The notes beneath the pieces were generated by a model. It searched no databases. It worked only from the letters and a program-made list of their open reading frames with translations, and was not told the DNA's origin. Below are positions 45,701 to 57,000 of a stretch of 64,000 nucleotides of DNA, piece by piece (within the stretch, counting starts at the first letter, position 1; every line of letters starts with the position of its first letter). This DNA is from Bolinopsis microptera. Lineage: Eukaryota; Ctenophora; Tentaculata; Lobata; Bolinopsidae. Both the position numbers and the translations under genes were made by a program. Location of the stretch: NCBI RefSeq assembly GCF_026151205.1, contig NC_087080.1:2521096-2585095 (forward strand), in the 5' to 3' direction.

Positions 45701-48700
45701 ACGCTAATTACTGTGCACTATACTATATAATACATGCCTATTATAATCTATGTAACTTAACTAGAGTGTAAAATTATGAATATTGAATGTCTTAAATTAT
45801 ACCTTGAAAATCAGCCTAATTTTCAAATTTTTGTATTGCAACATCTTAAGGTTCTTACTTTAGAAACTACCTCATCTAAAACGTTTACCATAAACCTATA
45901 GAAGAGTTTCAAGAGTGGAAAACACTAATCATAGAGCAAGTGAAGATTCAACTGCAAGGAGCTAAACCATATCCCTATTATTCAGTATTATCAGATGTTG
46001 AAGTCTTAGCAGATTTAGATGAGCTTCATAAAGATTTTGTATTGGTTCCTACCGATAAAGCCAAAAATAATATTACTATTGTTTGTAAAAAGTTCTATAT
46101 TAGTATGATTGAAAAGGAATTATCATCGAATACATTTACTAAAGTTAATCGTTCAGAAGATGATATAATTAATGAGCATAAAGCATTCTTACTTAAACAT
46201 CGTATTAAATTTGATGAAGATAATAGCAAATTACCTTATTTATATATTACACCAAAACAGCATAAAAAGCCAGTCGGAGTTAGATATATAACGTCTGGTA
46301 GTGGAAGTAGTTTACAACAATTATCAGTCTATCTTAGCATTTGTATTAAATCTATGCTTCACTCAGCTAAAAATAAATCTATATATGATAATAAATTTCA
46401 CGTTAGAAATGATTATTTTGTTATTGATAATAATGAGCCTATCTTAGATTTTCTTAGTTATGATAATACCCAGAAGGGTTTAAAGTCTGTCAGTACTTAT
46501 GATTTTTCAACTTTATATACATCTATTCCTCATATTCAATTGAAGGATAATCTTCGTATGTTTGTAGAAAGAGTATTTGATTTTAAAGATAAGTCTTATA
46601 TTATTCCTAATCTTTATACTAAGAAGGCCTATTTCTCTGATAATGTTAGTAAAAATAAAGTTCATTTTTCTAAAGATACACTTTTGGAATGTCTTAATTA
46701 TTTGATTGATAATTCTTATGTTACTTATCAGGGTCAAATTTATAGACAAGTTATTGGAATACCAATGGGTACCAATGCAGCACCACAAATAGCTAATGTT
46801 TATTTACATGTTTACGAATATAAATATATTAAACTTTTGATAGAACAAGGGGATACAGAAAATCTAAAAAGATTAAAAGACACATTTCGTTATCAAGATG
46901 ATTTGATAGTTTTTAATGATTTCAATTTATTACAGAATGTATTAGAAGATATTTATCCTAAGGAAATGATAGTAAATAATACTAATATTTCGGCTCGTAA
47001 ATGTTGCTATCTAGACTTAAACATTAGTATTTATCAAGGAAAGTTTAGAGTGACGTTATATGATAAAAGAAAAGATTATAATTTTAAAGTTATATCTTAT
47101 CCTTTTTTGGATGGAAACGTTCCAAATAATTTGTCTTATGGAATATTTATTTCTCAATTAGTACGATTAGCCAGAATTAATTCGACACTTAAGGGTTTCA
47201 AAAATTGTGTTACCGAACTTTTAGGTAAATTGGTTGCGCAAGGATTTAAGTTAGCTGCTTTGCGCAACAAGTTTGTCAAGTTTTATAAATCAAGATTAAA
47301 TATTTGGGGTAAATATGGTAGTGATATTTATGATGAATTTATTGAAATGTTTCAATCACCTAATATTATTTTGTAATTTGTATCGACATATATCGTTTTT
47401 CAGTTATATAAGTTACCTAATATCTATTAATTATTCTAGTATTTGTGATTAATTTGTATTGATTTATTATTTGTGACTTATAAATTAGTAACCATTATTT
47501 TACCGTCTAAAAAATTTTTTTGTCAAAAATTAATTTTATGAAGGAGTAAGTTGACAAAAGATGCGCATTCGTATATTCATTTATTGCATGTTTAATTTGT
47601 TTTTTGTGTTTAATTTACGATTATTTGCATTTGAGATTCTGCGATTAAATTTATTTTGTTGATTGTAATGTTATGATATTGCATAATTTATTGTAAATGT
47701 AATATATGTTTCAGAAAATTATGTAATGTAACGTGATGGAGGTTCTTTAAGCGGGAAATTCCAGTCCAAACCCTGGAAACATGACATAAAGGATTTGTTT
47801 TACTTGTTGCATGAAAAGCACTAATATGACATAATTAAGGGTTGTATTAAATTCAACCCTGAGTTTATTTATTCGGAAACGACCGTATAATCTTCAGAAG
47901 CATCGTACCGTGACGAGGAACAAAGCACAAGCTCTGTAAAGTCTCTAAATGATTTACTCACTCCACTTATTCCATAAAGAGCCTAAATTCAGTCGTAAGG
48001 ACATCTTTACAGACAAGTTCATGATGCACGGAGTTGCGAGCTAGGTACTTATATTACAACCTTGATTTCCGTTTAAGTCTACTTATGACGATATCTGTAA
48101 GGACTATGTACCTTATTCGAGAAATTTTATTTGGTAGACAATATTGACTTGCTCTTTTAAAAGGTTTGGGGTTAAGTGCAATTTTCATTTTGTTCGATTT
48201 TTAACTGGAGTCAAGCTCTGACGACGTCATCAATTTGGAGATGGATGCGAGATATAATTAACATGCAGGGTATCCAAGAAATGTACTTACAGAATACACA
48301 GTTAGTTGTTATCGTCGTACAATTATGCGAGACTAACTAGTAACTATTATATAGTAATGTAAGTTACAAGCACTCATTTCGTCATTCGTGAACTGGTATA
48401 ATTTACTATTGCCGACCAGCAACCATTCTACCTTATAATTATAATCACCTCGCTTGTATTGGCTGATAATTTTGGGTTCCTTCAAATATCTAAGTGGTTT
48501 GATCGTGAGGTTCTTTGCTCAGTTATAACTTCCAGGAAAAGAGGTTGTTTTTGCGCTTATTGTCACGCGCTTGTTTTACTGATACTTTAACAATTACTTA
48601 TACAGCATTTTATGAAAACTTCCTATAATTTTACGTTATTGTACTCAACATTTTCTGAGTGAATTCAATTCTGAGGAACATAGGGGTCGTTCACATATTT

Positions 48701-50510
48701 CGTAATCACTTTTTGGATAATTTAATCCCCCCATCCCTCCGTAGTCAGTTTTACACAACACACATAGCTATTGTGTTTACACAGCTATTTTGACAAAATT
48801 ACACTAGCGTAATAATTTAGAACCCCCCTCAGTGATTACGTAATATGTGAACGAGCACATACGAGAATTTGGTTGACGTGTGCCTGAGAGTCGTTTAGAC
48901 CATTCCCACGGTTCACACCTTTTATACCATCTGTAGGACACTGGTTCGACATATGCGAACCTCAAGCTGGGATCTCCAGCCCAGCTTGAGTGTTTTGAGT
49001 GCACAAATTAAAGGAACAGTGCGTTTAAGTAGAGAGGGCGGGGTCGAGATTGCCATAGAATATTTGACGGGGAGGAAGATAAATTCAGCTCAAATTACAG
49101 GACGACAGAATATCTTCTGATTCCTCAATACTTTTTATGGAGTTTTTTTCTGTCGTACGCCAAATTTAAGTTCCCTTCGTTATTTCACTACAAAGCATAA
49201 ATATTAAATATATTTAGTATTACTAATTTCAATTTTATTTAATTCCTCCTTCCTGAACTTACAAGCTTTATTCACGACATTAACGAACGATTTATAAGAT
49301 AATTCACCAATAAAACGCTACACTTTAACATGTAAATTAATGGTTTTACAGTATTACTTACCTATCATAGTCTTGTTCCTCAGACTTTTCGTGTACATCT
49401 AGCTCTACCTTGATAGCCTGCAACAAATATATTAATCCATTTCTTTATCAAGATAGCTCTAATATTTTTTTAACGCGTGATCTCGAGAACATGTAAATTT
49501 TCCATCACGAATAACTTTCCCCATCTTTTTGTTCTCCGGTGACCTCTGACGTAGACTTTTGTCAAGCCATTTCATTGAGAAATAGTATTCAAACTAGCGC
49601 GAGTGATGCAAATATAGCTTACTTTCAACCACTTGGTAATTTTGTTATCTGCAAACGTGTTGAACTAAGTGGCAAGGAGGGACTAAGTGAAACTGACGTT
49701 AGTTTCACTTCTTATTTCGTTACATTTTCATGAAGGAGGATCACAAACATTCGCTGTTCATTATGAATATTGGATTACCGAAACTAACGGCAGTTCTACT
49801 TTGTCCACAAGAAATCCCAAAAAAATAACATTGCGAATACGGCGGTGACGCCCCGACGTTGTCAGATCTCAAATCTTTTTCACGAAACAAATTATTCAAA
49901 TCATATTGCTATCTTCCGCGCAGTTCCTAACTCAAAACTAAATTAACGTTAGAACAGTTCAGTACTTCACAATTCACATTGGTATCTCGAACAGATAACA
50001 AGCCCACAACACACACATTTATCTTAACTTGTGAATCAGGTAGCACCCTTATTAACACCCAATTAAACAAATTATCAGCTAATTAAACTCAACTTCTCCT
50101 ATCACTGAGCCAGGGAGCCTTGTTTGTTTGTTTCCTCGGTAGGTTAAATTCCCGTGCGACTCTAGGCAGAATAGTTGTCTTGACTCTTGATTACGGTAAA
50201 ATATTTGACTAAATCTCACAGTCAAATATCACCAGAGAGTTTGATATTTGATTAATGTTTGGCGAAGAATTCATTTTTATAAAGGCTCTATAGGGTCATG
50301 CCATGGTTTGCTTTAATTTTATGAAAATGATTGAGGTCATCGATGTGATAGCATCGAAATTGTTTTATCTTGCCCATGTTAGGTCATCCAACGCAAAAAT
50401 CGTCAAAAATGGGAAAATTGCAGTATCTGTTTTAATTATTATATTCAACTTAATAGATTTACCTCCAGATCCTCTTCATTTCGTCTCAACTGTGCTAACA
50501 GGGTCTGCCT
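39755..50510 (-). CDS. Multi-exon gene for a charged, partly coiled-coil protein (5' end missing)
   Basis: Thirteen exons in transcript order: 50510-50463, 49417-49362, 44962-44916, 44178-44119, 43752-43642, 43457-43313, 43158-42946, 42697-42646, 41836-41444, 41189-41055, 40617(or 40657)-40430, 40288-40081 and 39867-39755. Phases agree at every junction if the 40657 acceptor is used. The first exons give a coiled-coil start (LLAQLRRNEEDLEAIK, then DYDRFKEYLERKRKGL). The middle is acidic, Ser/Pro-rich and carries (PEPVPEPEP)-like runs and a PPPPPP stretch. The end is strongly basic (KKGKKKKREK; KPRKKKTKKKKPR) with EEIREKK/DEIREKK repeats, then NPGVDEYEQF-stop. There is no recognised domain, cysteine motif or membrane segment. 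The basic clusters would fit nuclear localisation, which is inference. Two donors are of the rarer gttcg type. Confidence 0.65.
41931..41993. ncRNA. MicroRNA-like hairpin in an intron
   Basis: Two arms of 28 bases (41931-41958 and 41966-41993) fold on each other with only two mismatches and one wobble pair, around a loop of about 7 bases. It lies in the intron between exons 42646 and 41836 of the minus-strand gene. Size and pairing fit a compact pre-miRNA. A tiny inverted-repeat transposon remnant is the main alternative. The transcribed strand is unknown. Confidence 0.35.
44215..44275. repeat. G-rich tract in an intron
   Basis: Several G runs (ggggg, ggggg, ggggggg, gggggg) lie within 50 bases, so the plus strand could form a G-quadruplex. 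It lies just upstream, in transcript direction, of the 44178-44119 exon. Confidence 0.6.
45780..47376 (+). mobile_element. Penelope-like retroelement, antisense in an intron
   Basis: The region covers the reverse-transcriptase frame and an upstream open stretch. The stretch from ATG 45776 reads MNIECLKLYLENQP and ends at a stop at 45899-45901. Element-like sequence carries on in another frame from about 45880, so a frameshift may separate the two. Ends, terminal repeats and target duplication were not found. It lies in the 4.4 kb intron between the 49362 and 44962 exons of the minus-strand gene, transcribed against it. Confidence 0.6.
45940..47376 (+). CDS. Penelope-like reverse transcriptase
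   Basis: 478 open codons without an ATG at the beginning; the frame is open back to about 45876. Motifs in order: LPYLYITPKQHK and VGVRYITSGSGSSL (residues about 98-123), catalytic STYDFSTLYTSIP (D188), VIGIPMGTNAAPQIAN (271-286), the YQDD box (318-321), and a thumb-like end with SYGIFISQLVRLARIN and FYKSRLNIWGKYG. PK-x-HK and SLYTSIP-type words distinguish Penelope-like elements from LINE reverse transcriptases. Most such elements have a GIY-YIG endonuclease at the C-terminus. Here the frame ends about 40 residues after the thumb with none. The codons are strikingly A/T-ending compared with the LINE at 18-22 kb, suggesting a different origin or age. The frame is uninterrupted, so the copy is fairly young. 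Confidence 0.8.
   Translation: MKIQLQGAKPYPYYSVLSDVEVLADLDELHKDFVLVPTDKAKNNITIVCKKFYISMIEKELSSNTFTKVNRSEDDIINEHKAFLLKHRIKFDEDNSKLPYLYITPKQHKKPVGVRYITSGSGSSLQQLSVYLSICIKSMLHSAKNKSIYDNKFHVRNDYFVIDNNEPILDFLSYDNTQKGLKSVSTYDFSTLYTSIPHIQLKDNLRMFVERVFDFKDKSYIIPNLYTKKAYFSDNVSKNKVHFSKDTLLECLNYLIDNSYVTYQGQIYRQVIGIPMGTNAAPQIANVYLHVYEYKYIKLLIEQGDTENLKRLKDTFRYQDDLIVFNDFNLLQNVLEDIYPKEMIVNNTNISARKCCYLDLNISIYQGKFRVTLYDKRKDYNFKVISYPFLDGNVPNNLSYGIFISQLVRLARINSTLKGFKNCVTELLGKLVAQGFKLAALRNKFVKFYKSRLNIWGKYGSDIYDEFIEMFQSPNIIL
48683..48858. mobile_element. MITE, 176 bp, with inverted ends
   Basis: The left end GTCGTTCACATATTTCGTAA and right end (complement CTCGTTCACATATTACGTAA) form inverted repeats of about 27 bases with two or three differences. 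The interior matches the older element at 14770-15012. It lies in an intron of the minus-strand gene. The target duplication is not clear (possibly TA or AT). Confidence 0.75.
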
Positions 50511-53330
50511 CTGAAATAAAAACTTATGTTAATGTTTTCGTATAAAAATGGTGACGTATGAGGTGTGCTCATCGTTTGCTGTACAATCTCGCTGTGTATT
50601 TAAGGTTATCACAGCACATAATAGAATTCCAATTGGTTCCATTTTTGGGAGTGTTATGAGAATTGAGTGGATATGGGTTTTGCGGCACTCTTTCACGTCG
50701 TTATGACTCTCAATGCATGCAGTACCCTGTTCCAATCATAATATATAGAATTTATGCCCAAAAAGCTTATACACCGACCCTCCGGTTGTATATCATTTTG
50801 GCTGTTAAAAATTCGAAACAATTTTAAAATCGTGCCTTCGAAAAGCACATACAAGTCAGAAACCAGTTTGAACTGAGAATATTATACAATGAATTTAATC
50901 AAACGATATTCAACTGGCCTGTGCCGTCTGGATACACGATGGTCTTGATATAAGAAAGATAAAGTATTAAAAAGGGCCTACAGTATATTAGGAGTAGGAT
51001 ATTTGATCACCGTACCTTATCACTATAATCAACTATAATCAACCCCTTTAACGTGTTATTCTGTATATTTTCATACCACGGACGAGTTCAGATTTTTGTA
51101 TAACATGAAAAAATGCCCCCAAATAGAGCCCAAAATTCTCGTAGAAAATTATGCTATATTTAGAAAACAGAAAGGATTGGTTCTCGAGAAAACAGTGGCG
51201 GGCGAATCTCGAGACAATGTAGTCAGTTGTTGCTGTGGACATGTTAATTACCACAGCTAGTTGTAACCCTCCCACCACCCACCGGCACCAACACGTACAT
51301 GCTGAACGATACTACCAGATTATGTGCATGACCAGATCACGCACCCCTTTTTACAATCTCCATTCAGAATCTAAGCTTTGCTTTGTTGTAAGGGAGTCGA
51401 TCATTCTACAGTACTACAGCAGTTGTGCAATTCGTGTTCATTTCATGCAATGTGGTATCAATGTGCGAAATTGATCGGATTTAAATCCAATCAAATCATA
51501 CAGAGCTCTAAATCTCAAGCAATTTCAGTTTTCTATGTGTCAAGACATTTTCGTTCAGTTGAGTAGACGTGCCTCTTTTTACAAAGTCATTTCAGGCGTA
51601 GTCTTCAAGACTACTAGTCTTGGTAGAGTAACAGTCTTATACCGGGCCTGGGTAGAAAAACCTTAACCTGGTAACCTTGTAGCATGCACAAGAGCAATTT
51701 TAACTGCACATCCACATTTTTTTTGAACATACTAATATGAATCCTATCTGCACAAAATATTATGTTGTCTTTTTCTCAACGTATGAATTACCTGGACTGT
51801 TCTGAAACTCTCACGACAATCTCACAGCTTCAATCCAATAAAACTTGGTCCAATTTTCTCCAAAAATCAGCACGTACAAAGTACAGCATAAAACATACTT
51901 TGATGGAATGACTCTTCAGTGTTCTTCGGAAAATGCATATTCGATATTGGTGGCACCACGTCATTATCCACTAATCAATAACCGGCCATAAAGTGCGCCC
52001 CACACACGATGTGTCCCTCCTGATACCCCGTCTATCTATACCCCCGTCTATCTATACCCCCGTCTATCTATACCCCCGTCTATCTATACCCCCGTCTATC
52101 TATACCCCCGTCTATCTATACCCCGTCTATCTATACCCCGTCTATCTATACCCCCGTCTATCTATACCCCCGTCTATCTATACCCCCGTCTATCTATACC
52201 CCCGTCTATCTATACCCCGTCTATCTATACCCCCGTCTATCTATACCCCCGTCTATCTATACCCCGTCTATCTATACCCCGTCTATCTATACCCCGTCTA
52301 TCCAACTATTTATACTCGTCACATATTGTTACGGACGGTCATTATAATAGCTTGATTTGTCCAAAATAGCCGTAATAGGAAGAAAGCAGGCTGCTGCTGC
52401 TTTACAAATACATACTGGCAGCCAGCAATTATCTCACATCAGCGGATCACAAATAGCTCCACGTACAGGAGAATATAGTATACTGAATGTTGGACTGTGG
52501 GTTAGTGGTTATTGTTCTCCAATGGCGGTCAGGCTTTCATACGCTACACTCGGCACACTTACCACTTTTTGTCGTGTTCCATTGGGTCATAGCCAGTGCA
52601 TGATCTCATGCTATCTTAATCGGTGTAAAGACTTGTGCAGTTTGTGTTTAGTTCTGGTTGTTTATTTATGGTGTGATTAAATTTAAATTGGGATAATGTT
52701 TATGATTGTCACAAATTAGTGGTTCTGGGAGTAGTCAGGCTAGGTGGTCTTGATCATGCTTCACTTCAGTATATCAGGCAGAATTGAAGATATTGTCTGT
52801 TTAAATATCGATTGATTTTATTATGATGTCAACTTCCAATTTAATTTTCTGGATGGTTGTTTTATAACTGCGACATCTTAGTTCGAATAATGGAGTAATT
52901 CGTCTATTGTGTTGGTAATTTGGCTTTGTTTCGAACTAATAATCCCAAATTTGGAGCATCAATATAACATTACAATGTTATATTGTAATATTATTTGACT
53001 TTATTAACATGAACTCGTATAAGAACCGCTCTCACACGTACATACCACTATTTCCAGCTCGAGAATTTATTGTTTCAAATTAAATGTAATATCTTAGTTT
53101 CTTTTCTTTGTTTTAAAAATTTAGCAGAGCTACTATGACAATACATAAGATATTTAAATGTTCTTTAATGTCTAATATTGATATTCAAGCGGGATGTTTA
53201 TAAATATAAATATAAATATTCCGCTTCGTTTATTTTCGTTTCACTACTGATTAGTCGGGCATGTGCAGCTTATATTATTATAAGTTAAATACCAATGATC
53301 TCCCTAGTTAACGTTACGTAGTGGTCACGT
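50511..53330. other. Divergent intergenic region or 5' introns
   Basis: Upstream exons of the minus-strand gene should lie here, since the 50463-50510 exon begins at an acceptor, but none could be identified with confidence. It contains the minisatellite at 52025-52305. Confidence 0.4.
52025..52305. repeat. Minisatellite, 16-17 bp unit
   Basis: About 17 copies of gtctatctataccccc, with 4 or 5 C per unit, in a near-perfect head-to-tail array. Confidence 0.95.
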
Positions 53331-53350
53331 GACGTAACATAAATGGGGGC
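53325..53350. promoter_or_regulatory. Combined E-box and CRE site between two divergent genes
   Basis: gtggtcacgtgacgtaac merges a TCACGTGA E-box (CACGTG at 53336-53341) with TGACGTAA (ATF/CRE half-palindrome). It lies between the 5' ends of the minus-strand gene (39.8-50.5 kb) and the plus-strand gene (from 54.0 kb), as expected for a bidirectional promoter. Only motif evidence supports it. Confidence 0.35.
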
Positions 53351-54018
53351 TTTATATTTGGGTTAAACGCACCAGATATTTAACCTTTTTCCTACATGAA
53401 GTCACTTTTTGATTGTACATGCTCCGTTTTTTCGAGTTCTACAAATATTTGTTGGGTTGCAACGAAATAAACCAGGCCTGATTCTCCTTCATTTCAAATT
53501 ATTTTATTCAGGAAAAGCTTCCATAAAATTAAATCAACGTTGGCTATAAAGGACTAGAGGAGCTATCGTAAAGTTAAATTCTGGTAGGAATATGCTATTT
53601 AAATTTACCAAATTAGGAGTCTACAAATAATGCTGACGCACAGGAAAGCTACTGTAGATCCAAAGATCACGTTTATAATGATATAATATGACATCCAGAA
53701 GTACAATTTAATGATTAACTACAGAACTGACTAACAGTTGCAATTTTCAGCATGACACAAGTCAGATATTATATAGGAATGGTTTGGTCGCTATAATAGT
53801 AACTATAAACACTCTTATTGTAATGCTATTTCTTCTTTGAACATTTTCGACTATAGTTTTCGTAGAATTATATATTTATAAGATCATCTGCGTCACAAAT
53901 CCCCTACATACATCCAGATGAATATGGTTCTGAAAAACAAGAACCATAGCAAAGAAAGAGGTCATATCACAATTTTAGATTTCTCACGTATTAAAATCGG
54001 TTTTGGGACCATAGGATC

Positions 54019-57000
54019 ATGTCAAGCCACGCTTCGATCCAATTTATTGTACATTTTCGAGCTACGTTGATTCAAAAACCGATGGGTTATGACAGTTCTC
54101 TACACTCAAAATCACCATCAGTTTCAGTCATGTCCGAACTCAAAGAATGCTTACCAGAAGTCAACAACCATGAAGATCGTAAGTTTATTTTTATTTTCAA
54201 GATTAGATATGTTCACTGCCTCGAGGAATCCATTTATTCCTCTGACAATATAAATTGCATTTACCATAAACCGTGTGCCACCTTTTATTGAGATTAATCT
54301 CAGGAGGAAAGTCCTGCTTTTAACAATTGATCTTGTTCTTTCATTAATTTTAATTAATTTACAAACGCGACCAAGTCATTTACGGGGATTCCTCCAGCCG
54401 TCTCGACTACCCCTATAAAGTATAAAATTGGCCCAAAATAAACATCGTCATTCGAAAATTATGCTTGTGACTCCACACTTATATAACATAAAAAGTGCGG
54501 TGGTGATGAACAATCGAATTTGCGTATCATGCGTAATTATAGATGTGGTCAATAATCTCAATGTGAGTCTCATCTAGTGATATTTCAGGTACTCCAACTC
54601 CTACGATAAACATAGAGGCTTCACAGGGAGACACAGTATTTACCGGTCAGTAGTTAGTAATCATATCCCTGTTAATTTAGTAGTGTTTACTGTTTATGTC
54701 TAATATTAATTGACTGATTTAAAAAAAAATTTCCATTTCAACCGGCCTTTAAAAACTTAAACCAACCTTTTGGTCGTTTTCTGCTTAGATCACTCAAAAA
54801 TCCAAGGTTTTCCAGCACTTTTGACACATTTATGACAATTTGTGGCATTTTAAGCGGTTTCGAAAGAGGGTTTCTGAGCGCAGCGATTGGTTCTAATAGT
54901 TTCTGAAGGTTTTCTGGGATACCTTAATTCTCGAAAATTTGGGCGACAAAAAATTTGAGCGGGCCTCTCGCCCAAATTTTTTGCAGACCAAATTAATTGC
55001 ATAAATCTTTTCCGTCTGCTAAATTTTTTGCTAACCAAACTTTTGGCATTTGGCCTGTGGCCCTGAAATCTATAGAAAGATGGCTTTTTCTTCATATCCA
55101 AGTGAAATAATATTTGAAATTTTAGTTTTCTAATCTGTCATTCATGGCTTGACCAAGTAAAAAGGCTTATATTTTAAATGAATAGAAATAACTGGAATAG
55201 CTAACAGCTACTAATAAAACAAATGGCTAGAGGTACGGATAGCTAGAGATTTAAACAAGATCTGCAAATGGATTATCATCCACCGTAAAGTCTGATCTAC
55301 AAGCATCAGTTATACCCGACTTCTCAAAGCCTTTCCTTATGTCATCTGGCCTCCCTTTTAAATATACAAAAAGTTCGTTGATCCAACGAGCGTGTACTTC
55401 ACGGATCACTGTCAAGCGGGTATCAATTTTCACATTGTCTGATGAAACTCCTCCATTGAGCTGACACACTATGTTTTTCGCGTACCAATCTTCATACTTA
55501 TTGCGCATGAATTTCTTAGCCAGTCCATTGATAGATATGTCCAGGGGCTGTAGATGATGGGTCATATTAGCTGGAACTTTCTGTAGGATGCAGTTGTTGG
55601 CTGTCATCAGATCTTTTAGTGTCTGTGTGTGTTGGGCCCGAAACACATCTGATATCAGTAGCGCTTTCTGCTCAGGGTTGTTGATGGAGGCTCGAACTGA
55701 TTCTATGTGGGTAAGAAGGATTTTCTCAAAGAACTGGACACTGGTCAAACCTTTCGACCATCTGGTGAGGCGTCATAATGATAATTGTATGTGAAAGGGG
55801 TATGATAAGATATGCTGAGTGTAAGTAGACTAAACTATCTGATTGAGAGACTAAATATCACTATTGTATATCTATCATTTTGTACTGTGCCATCATCACT
55901 GTATTTTTTAGTAGTTACTGGGCATATCGTAAATTTCATAATGTGAAACAACTCAGACTACCACCTACATGCTTAAAATTGAAAGCAAAATGACTGGAAT
56001 AATAATGAACTAAGGCTCAGTAATAGCACATTCACATTTGCTGCTGATTTGTTGCTCTCTTATCGCAGGGCTTATCTCTACTGTTATCACGACACCGCTC
56101 AGCCTGTCGCTCGTCTTGTATTGTGTAACTTTAACTGTAATCATGGAAAAGATGGACTTGGAAAGTATTAACTACAGGTGGGATGAGATTTATTCTTGGA
56201 GCAAAGAGCAGTTGCGGAACTTTGGCAAACCGTACGGAAAGATGACGGACATAGCAGATCCGAAGTTTGCGAAATCAGTGAATAAGCCAGAACTTGTTGG
56301 CATTTGTAGTCGGTCTTATGAGTACATTGGCTATTTAATGGAAACTGTGGAGTCGTACCGAAATTGCTGCACAACTCTTCAGGCAAATTTGATTCAGAAC
56401 CAGGAAACTCTCATCAGCGTTCAGCAGGAGCTCTCTCAGTGTAAGTCCGAGAAACTGGAATCTATGAAGAAAATCGTGGAAACCTCAGTCGCTGATTCAG
56501 TTAAAGAGGAGATTAAGACTTACAGCGCAATTGTAAGCAATTCACAGACGGTAACTGCCCCAGTTATCTGCCCAGAAGCCCTAAAAAATGTTGTGAAGAC
56601 CGTAGTCGCAGAAGAGGACCGTAGTCGAAATCTTCTTGTTTTCGGTTTGCCGGAGGAGGAGCAGGAAGAGTTAGAGGTAAGAATCGGCGAGGTTTTAGAG
56701 GAAATAGGGCAGAAACCGAAGGTGGAAGTAGAGCGACTCGGCAAGAAGAAAACTTCTACCTGTACTCGCCCAGTGAAAGTCTGCCTGACCAGCTCCTTGA
56801 TCGTACATCAAGTCTTAGCAAACGCTCGGAAATTGCGACAATCAGCCAAGTTTAAGACTGTGTTTTTGAGCCCTGACAGATCACTGGAGCAGCGGGAAGC
56901 CCGAAAGGAGCTGATTGCCAGCATGAGAGCTAAAGCTTTAGCGGAGCCGGACAAAAAGTTTTACATTAAGGAGGGACAGATATTCAGCTGTAGTCGCAAT

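Noticed and set aside
45439-45730. Overlapping plus and minus frames upstream of the Penelope-like gene
   Set aside because: Neither shows GIY-YIG or zinc-finger residues; treated as non-coding.
51993-52355. A 120-codon frame of YTPVYLYP repeats
   Set aside because: It arises from the 16/17-bp minisatellite, whose unit length changes shift the frame; no flanking gene structure.
52357-52680. A 107-codon plus-strand frame
   Set aside because: No recognisable motif or splice context, and amino-acid composition typical of random open sequence.
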